Source: Anastrepha obliqua
Lineage: Eukaryota > Arthropoda > Insecta > Diptera > Tephritidae
Length of the DNA stretch: 64,000 nucleotides
Assembly (NCBI RefSeq): GCF_027943255.1
Contig: NC_072897.1
Location: 21,824,044-21,888,043 of the forward strand
Direction of reading: 5' to 3'
Each line of letters starts with the position of its first letter. Position 1 is the first letter of the stretch. Positions 57,911-64,000 of the stretch are shown in pieces. Made by a program: the position numbers and the translations under genes. The notes under the pieces are model-generated. The model was given only the letters and a program-made list of their open reading frames with translations, was not told where the DNA came from and did not search any database.

Positions 57911-58940
57911 ATATCACATATATTATGTTAGTTATATTTGTGCAAAAGTTCAATTGCATCTTCAATTCTTATAGTGTTACAAATGTATGTATGTGCACAC
58001 GCACTGCAGCAACAATGACCTACCTCACGACGCATTGCCTTATCATATTTATGTGCATTTGAATATGCATTTTTTGGTCCTGTGCCAAACGAAAGTTTTT
58101 TAAATTTACCTATGTATATTACAGGGAATAAATCATATATGTATGCATTTTATAGATAGTACCAAACTTTGAAATTTAAAATAAATAAAATAAAACTTCA
58201 AAGAAACGTATTTGCATACATATATGGGACAACTAAGTTCTATTGCATCTTTAATAAATATAGTGTTGCACGCATATGTACGCACTGAAGCAACATGACC
58301 TACCTCACGAGCATCGCCTTATCATATTTCATGCAATAATTAGGCAGTAAATATTCGAATGATCGAATTCCTGCAAATGCTAAAACAATTTCTTCTGCAT
58401 ATGCATCGACGTATTTGCATGTGCGTATATGCACACTTGATGCCATAACTATTTACGTTCAATTGATCAAATCAAAAAATTCTTTATAGAAAACGCTTCA
58501 TTACCAGGCACACAGGAAGATGGCAAATGCAAATATAAATAAGTGAATTGAATTCAAGCAAAACAATGCTTATTAATATACACATATGCATGTACATATA
58601 ACCGCACACACAGGGCTCTCACTTAATTCCTCACAATGCGCATGTCGTTCAAAGCTAAAATTCTTTGCCTAACGACTACAAGAACAAAATGCAGTCATAG
58701 GCGCAGGCGTAGCGGCCATCATTCTAGTTCCCATGGTGCTGAACAGCTCAAAATAGTCGCGACGGCGCTGAACAGTTTCAACAAAAACTCATCATCAAAA
58801 AATTCATTGATAAATTCGAGCCCATATATATTTCTACGAGCAAAGTACTTTCATTCATAAAACGAGCCGCCATATGCCAATTTTCTCGACCACTCGAAAA
58901 TAGTCATTATTGGAATATTTCGCGTAGAATTATTTGCCAA
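57911..58940. repeat. Complex repeat block Y, copy 3 (left part)
   Basis: Two related stretches (CTACCTCACGA..GCATTGCCTTATCATATTT near 58020 and 58300) suggest an internal duplication. 58630-58940 matches 33815-34070 (GCGCATGTCG.TCAAAGCTAA, TTATTGGAATATTTCGCGT). It ends at the A^T insertion site of Helitron H4. Confidence 0.7.
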
Positions 58941-59299
58941 TCTATACTAATATTATAAAGAGGAAAACTTTGTTTGTTTGTTTGTTTGTTTGTTTGTAAC
59001 GAATAGGCTCAAAAACTACTGGACCGATTTTAAAAATTCTTTCACCATTCGAAAACTACATTATCCAGGAGTAACATGGATTACATTTTATTTTGGAAAA
59101 AAATAGGGTTCCGTAAGATATTTGGATTTTTCGGACACAAACTGAAAAAAATCTTATATATAAAATAAAGTCAACTTTTTGTGTGTGTTCGCTAACCGGC
59201 CGTGTCTGCACCGAATTAAACCAAACTTACACACATAGTTAAGAAGGTATTGATGGTTTCCGTATAGTTTGGATACCTATTGGTGGATAGGGCTCGAGA

Positions 59300-60080
59300 T
59301 ATAGGTCAAAACGTGGACCCGGGTAACCTTCGGATGTGTATGTACAATATGGGTACCAAATGGAAGCTGTTGGTGAATGCTTTAGTTCAGAGTATTTTTC
59401 ATGCCGCTCCGTGACTGGGGTCTCGAGATATAGGTCAAAACGTGGACCCGGGTAACCTTTGCATGTGTATGTACAATATGGGTATCAAATGGAAGCTGTT
59501 GGTGAATGCTTTAGTTCAGAGTATTTCCATCCGCTCCGTGACTAGGGTCTCGAGATAGAGACCAAAACGTGGACCCTAGAATGTGTTTGTACAATACGGA
59601 TATCAAATGAAAGCTGTTGATAAGTGCTTTAATACGGTTTAATTTTTATACCTATTGATGACTAGGGTCTCGAGATATACATAGGTCAAAACGTGGACCC
59701 GGGTAACCTTCGGACGTGTATGTACAATATGGATATCAAATGGAAGCTGTTGGTGAATGCTTTAGTTCAGAGTATTTTTCATGCCGCTCCGTGACTAGGA
59801 TCTCGAGATAGAGACCAAAACGTGGAGCCTAGAATGTGTTTGTACAACATGGATATCAAATTGAAGCTGTTGGTGAATGCCTTAGTACAGAGTATATTTC
59901 ATGCCGCTACGTGACTGGGGTCTCGAGATATAGGTCAAAACGTGGACCCGGGTAACCTTTGGTTGTGTATGTACAATATAGGTATCAAATGAAAGCTGTT
60001 GATAAGTGCTTCAATACGGGGTAATTTTCATACCTATTGATGACTAGGGTCTGGAAATATATGCCAAAACGTGGACCCGC
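59300..60080. repeat. Helitron minisatellite in H4 (7 units)
   Basis: Seven copies of the CAAAACGTGGA-containing 120-130-bp unit, in the same sense as the Helitron. Confidence 0.9.
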
Positions 60081-60631
60081 CGTGTCTTTGCACCGAATTA
60101 AACCAAACTTATGCACATTGTTAAGTAAGTATTGAAAATGGGTTTCGTAAAGTTTGGTTGTAATTCGGAGCAGTGGCAACGGGTACAGCGTTCTTTTGAG
60201 CCAGCCATAATGTCGCTTACTTTTTTAACGCTTGGGGCGGAACTGAACTGTCAAATTGACAGTGTTAGTTACAATGTGTCAATATTTCTTTCTGATTTGG
60301 ATGCCATAAGGAAAAAACGTAAGTGCAACATGTAAAAATTGTTTGTGAATTTTTTTGGAGTGGATTTTGGAACAGTGAATAATATCTTACGAAATTTGAG
60401 AATTTAATGTGAAATCCGAATGAAATTATGTGTTCGTGGAAAGAACAATTTTTTTCGTTTTTTTTTTTCTTAAATATAAATGGATAATGGTTAAAAAAGC
60501 TCCAATGCTTAATAAAACATATCAATTGAAACGAAAAATTCATGGATGATCAGGAAAAAAGACGATTGTTTATTCATATGCGTTGATTTGAAATTTAAAA
60601 ACAATCTTCTTTTTTCCTGATTTTCAATTTA

Positions 60632-63600
60632 TCTATACTAATATTATAAAGAGGAAAACTTTGTTTGTTTGTTTGTTTGTTTGTAACGAATAGGCTCAAA
60701 AACTACTGGACCGATTTTAAAAATTCTTTCACCATTCGAAAACTACATTATCCAGGAGTAACATGGATTACATTTTATTTTGGAAAAAAATAGGGTTCCG
60801 TAAGATATTTGGATTTTCGGACACAAACTGAAAAAAATCTTATATATAAAATAAAGTCAACTGTTTGTGTGTGTTCGCTAACCGGCCGTGTCTGCACCGA
60901 ATTAAACCAAACTTACACACATTGCTAACAAGGTATTGAAGATAGTTTCCGTATAGTTTGGATACCTATTGGTGGATAGGGCTCGAGATATAGGTCAAAA
61001 CGTGGACCCGGGTAACCTTCGGATGTGTATGTACAATATGGGTATCAAATGGAAGCTGTTGGTGAATGCTTTAGTTCAGAGTATTTTTCATGCCGCTCCG
61101 TGACTAGGGTCTCGAGATAGAGACCAAAACGTGGACCCTAGAATGTGTATGTACAATATGGGTATCAAATGGAAGCTGTTGGTGAATGCTTTAGTTCAGA
61201 GTATTTCCATCCGCTCCGTGACTAGGGTCTCGAGATAGAGACCAAAACGTGGACCCTAGAATGTGTTTGTACAATATGGATATCAAATGAAAGCTGTTGA
61301 TAAGTGCTTTAATACGGGGTAATTTTCATACCTATTGATGACTAGGGTCTCGAGGTATAGGTCAAAACGTGGACCCGGGTAACCTTTGGTTGTGTATGTA
61401 CAATATGGGTATCAAATGGAAGCTGTTGATAAGTGCTTCAATACGGTGTAGTTTTCATACCTATTGATGACTAGGATCTGGAAATATATGCCAAAACGTG
61501 GACCCGCCGTGTCTTTGCACCGAATTAAACCAAACTTACATTGGAGGAGGATTGTTAAGGAGGTATTGAAGATGGTTTTCGTATAGTTTGGATACCTATT
61601 GGTAGATAGGGTCTCGAGATATAGGTCAAAACGTGGACCCGGGTAACCTTCGGATGTGTATGTACAATATGGGTATCAAATGGAAGCTGTTGGTGAATGC
61701 TTTAGTTCAGAGTATTTCCATTCGCTCCGTGACTATGGTCTCGAGATAGAGACCAAAACGTGGACCCTAGAATGTGTTTGTACAATATGGATATCAAATG
61801 AAAGCTGTTGATAAGTGCTTTAATACGGGGTAATTTTCATATCTTTTGATGACTAGGGTCTCGAGATATAGGTCAAAACGTGGACTTGGGTAACCATCGG
61901 ACGTGTATGTACAATATGGGTATCAAATGAAAGCTGTTGATAAGTGTTTCAATACGGGGTAATTTTCATACCTATTGATGACTAGGGTCTGGAAATATAT
62001 GCCAAAACGTGGACCCGCCGTGTCTTTGCACCGAATTAAACCAAACTTACACACATTGTTAAGGAGGTATTGAAGATGGTTTCCGTATAGTTTGGATACC
62101 TATTGGTAGATAGGGTCTCGAGATATAGGTCAAAACGTGGACCCGGGTAACCTTCGGATGTGTATGTACAATATGGGTATCAAATGGAAGCTGTTGGTGA
62201 ATGCTTTAGTTCAGAGTATTTTTCATGCCGCTCCGTGACTAGGGTCTCGAGATAGAGACCAAAACGTGGACCATAGAATGTGTATGTACAATATGGGTAT
62301 CAAATGGAAGCTGGTGGTGAATGCTTTAGTACAGAGTATTTTTCATGCCGCTCCGTGACTGGGGTCTCGAGATATAGGTCAAAACGTGGACCCGGGTAAC
62401 CTTTGGATGTGTATGTACAATATGGGTATCAAATGGAAACTGTTGGTGAATGCTTTAGTTCAGAGTATTTCCATCCGCTCCGTGACTAGGGTCTCGAGAT
62501 AGAGACCAAAACGTGGACCCTAGAATGTGTTTGTACAATACGGATATCAAATGAAAGCTATTGGTAAGTGCTTTAATACGGTTTAATTTTCATACCTATT
62601 GATGACTAGGGTCTCGAGATATAGGTCAAAACGTGGACCCGGGTAACCTTCGGACGTGTATGTACAATATGGATATCAAATGGAAGCTGTTGGTGAATGC
62701 TTTAGTTCAGAGTATTTTTCATGCGGCTCCGTGACTAGGATCCCGAGATAGAGACCAAAACGTGGAGCCTAGAATGTGTTTGTACAATATGGATATCATA
62801 TTGAAGCTGTTGGTGAATGCCTTAGTACAGAGTATTTTTCATGCCGCTACGGGACTGGGGTCTCGAGATATAGGTCAAAACGTGGACCCGGGTAACCTTT
62901 GGTTGTGTATGTACAATATAGGTATCAAATGAAAGCTGTTGATAAGTGCTTTAATACGGGGTAATTTTCATACCTATTGATGACTAGGGTCTGGAAATAT
63001 ATGCCAAAACGTGGACCCGCCGTGTCTTTGCACCGAATTAAACCAAACTTATGCACATTGTTAAGTAAGTATTGAAAATGGGTTTCGTAAAGTTTGGTTG
63101 TAATTCGGAGCAGTGGCAACGGGTACAGCGTTCTTTTGAGCCAGCCATAATGTCGCTTACTTTTTTAACGCTTGGGGCGGAACTGAACTGTCAAATTGAC
63201 AGTGTTAGTTACAATGTGTCAATATTTCTTTCTGATTTGGATGCCATAAGGAAAAAACGTAAGTGCAACATGTAAAAATTGTTTGTGAATTTTTTTGGAG
63301 TGGATTTTGGAACAGTGAATAATTTCTTACGAAATTTGAGAATTTAATGTGAAATCCGAATGAAATTATGTGTTCGTGGAAAGAACAATTTTTTTCGTTT
63401 TTTTTTTTTTAAATATAAATGGATAATGGTTAAAAAAGCTCCAATGCTTAATAAAACATATAAATTGAAACGAAAAATTCATGGATGATCAGGAAAAAAG
63501 ACGATTGTTTATTCATATGCGTTGATTTGAAATTTAAAAACAATCTTCTTTTTTCCTGATTTTCAATTTATATTTTATATTTACTCAAAAACAAATAGAA

Positions 63601-63737
63601 AAACAAAAAATATTGTTTATGCCAAAGCGCTTGAATAAAGAATAAAGAAATAAATAATATGAAAACCATATATTTTCTGTTCTAAACCATATCTATTCTA
63701 TTTTAGTGTGCCCAGCGAAGGGGGCCGGGTTTGCTAG
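60632..63737 (+). mobile_element. Helitron H5 (inner), non-autonomous
   Basis: Inserted in H4 between A and T of TTTTCAATTTA|TATTTTATA; the uninterrupted junction is seen in H5 itself at about 63560-63580 and in H1. Same ends as H4. 3106 bp, longer because of about 17 minisatellite units. Ends at CTAG 63734-63737. Keeps the helicase last codons (AAAGCGCTTGAATAA). Confidence 0.95.
60990..63020. repeat. Helitron minisatellite in H5 (about 17 units)
   Basis: Counting CAAAACGTGGA gives about 17 units. Larger blocks repeat (for example the stretch ending in CCGCCGTGTCTTTGCACCG recurs at about 61500, 62015 and 63015), so expansion involved multi-unit segments. Confidence 0.9.
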
Positions 63738-63904
63738 TATTTTATATTTACTCAAAAACAAATAGAAAAACAAAAAATATTGTTTATGCCAAAGCGCTTG
63801 AATAAAGAATAAAGAAATAAATAATATGAAAACCATATATTTTCTGTTCTAAACCATATCTATTCTATTTTAGTGTGCCCAGCGAAGGGGGCCGGGTTTG
63901 CTAG

Positions 63905-64000
63905 TATTTGATAAATCTTGAATTTTTGTCAAGTCGAGTGCCCGCGGCCTCGTACATATGTATGAATCAATATAGGTATGTATGTAAATATGTCTTTCTA
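63905..64000. repeat. Complex repeat block Y, copy 3 (right part)
   Basis: Continues the host sequence interrupted by H4; matches 34071-34160 (ATAAATCTTGAATTTTTGTC against ATAAATCTTAAATTTTTGTC; GTATGTAAATATGTCTT). Runs off the window end. Confidence 0.8.

Larger units (their letters stand above)
58941..63904 (+). mobile_element. Helitron H4 (outer), non-autonomous, contains H5
   Basis: 5' TCTATACTAATATTATAAAG at 58941, 3' hairpin plus CTAG at 63901-63904. The left flank ends TTATTTGCCAA and the right flank begins TATTTGATAAATC. The paralogous empty site ATTTGCCAA|TATTTGATAA at 34061-34080 confirms both ends to the base. Its own length without H5 is 1858 bp, with seven minisatellite units. 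Confidence 0.95.

Noticed and set aside
60990..63020. Regularly spaced repeats that could suggest a CRISPR-like array
   Set aside because: The whole 120-130-bp unit is conserved, with no unique spacers between short repeats; it lies in a eukaryotic Helitron.

Overview
This window is insect DNA, most likely from a dipteran and plausibly a tephritid fruit fly. It is AT-rich and full of CATA/TA microsatellites. It carries a tRNA-derived SINE of a kind I associate with tephritids, a DD41D (rosa-type) mariner, and many decayed eukaryotic transposons. I found no convincing host gene, rRNA gene, intact tRNA gene or CRISPR array. The species assignment is inference; the transposon identities come mostly from protein motifs, terminal repeats and target-site duplications (TSDs) visible in the sequence.

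Layout. 0-12.7 kb: a graveyard of non-LTR retrotransposons (RNase H-bearing LINE pieces in both orientations, I-like and R1-like fragments), with a 3.46-kb DNA transposon (6962-10416) inserted in an R1-like LINE. 12.7-22.8 kb: a plus-strand Jockey-type LINE broken by Helitron H1 (13057-15268), a foldback element (15291-15844) and Helitron H2 (16378-22703). H2 carries a Pif1-type helicase C-terminus and is itself split by a Tigger/pogo transposon (16461-18643) and a minus-strand Jockey LINE. 22.8-31.4 kb: a minus-strand BEL/Pao retrotransposon (gag, protease, RT, RNase H, integrase) interrupted by an internally deleted mariner, a DD41D mariner and a piggyBac. 31.4-37.3 kb: a complex CATA-rich repeat with tRNA-like modules, a mariner remnant and an internally deleted piggyBac. 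37.3-47.1 kb: one nearly full-length R1-like LINE whose 5' UTR is split by an unclassified 3.1-kb DNA transposon and by Helitron H3. 47.1-50.4 kb: two foldback structures, the second a 2-kb palindrome. 50.6-54.4 kb: a hAT transposase remnant with a pogo-like MITE inside, an endonuclease-like fragment and a SINE. 54.9-58.9 kb: a second copy of the 31-36 kb repeat. 58.9-63.9 kb: Helitron H4 with Helitron H5 inserted inside it.

The elements act together only as an insertion history. Several boundaries can be read to the base, because removing the insert and one TSD rejoins the host element (BEL/Pao across piggyBac and DD41D mariner, R1-like LINE across the 3.46-kb transposon, Helitron across Tigger and across H5). 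A paralogous empty site for Helitron H4 also lies in the same window. The least explained pieces are two DNA transposons with long terminal inverted repeats (TIRs) and unclassified proteins (6962-10416 and 37358-40501), the large palindromes, and the repeat family carrying several different antisense tRNA-like modules.
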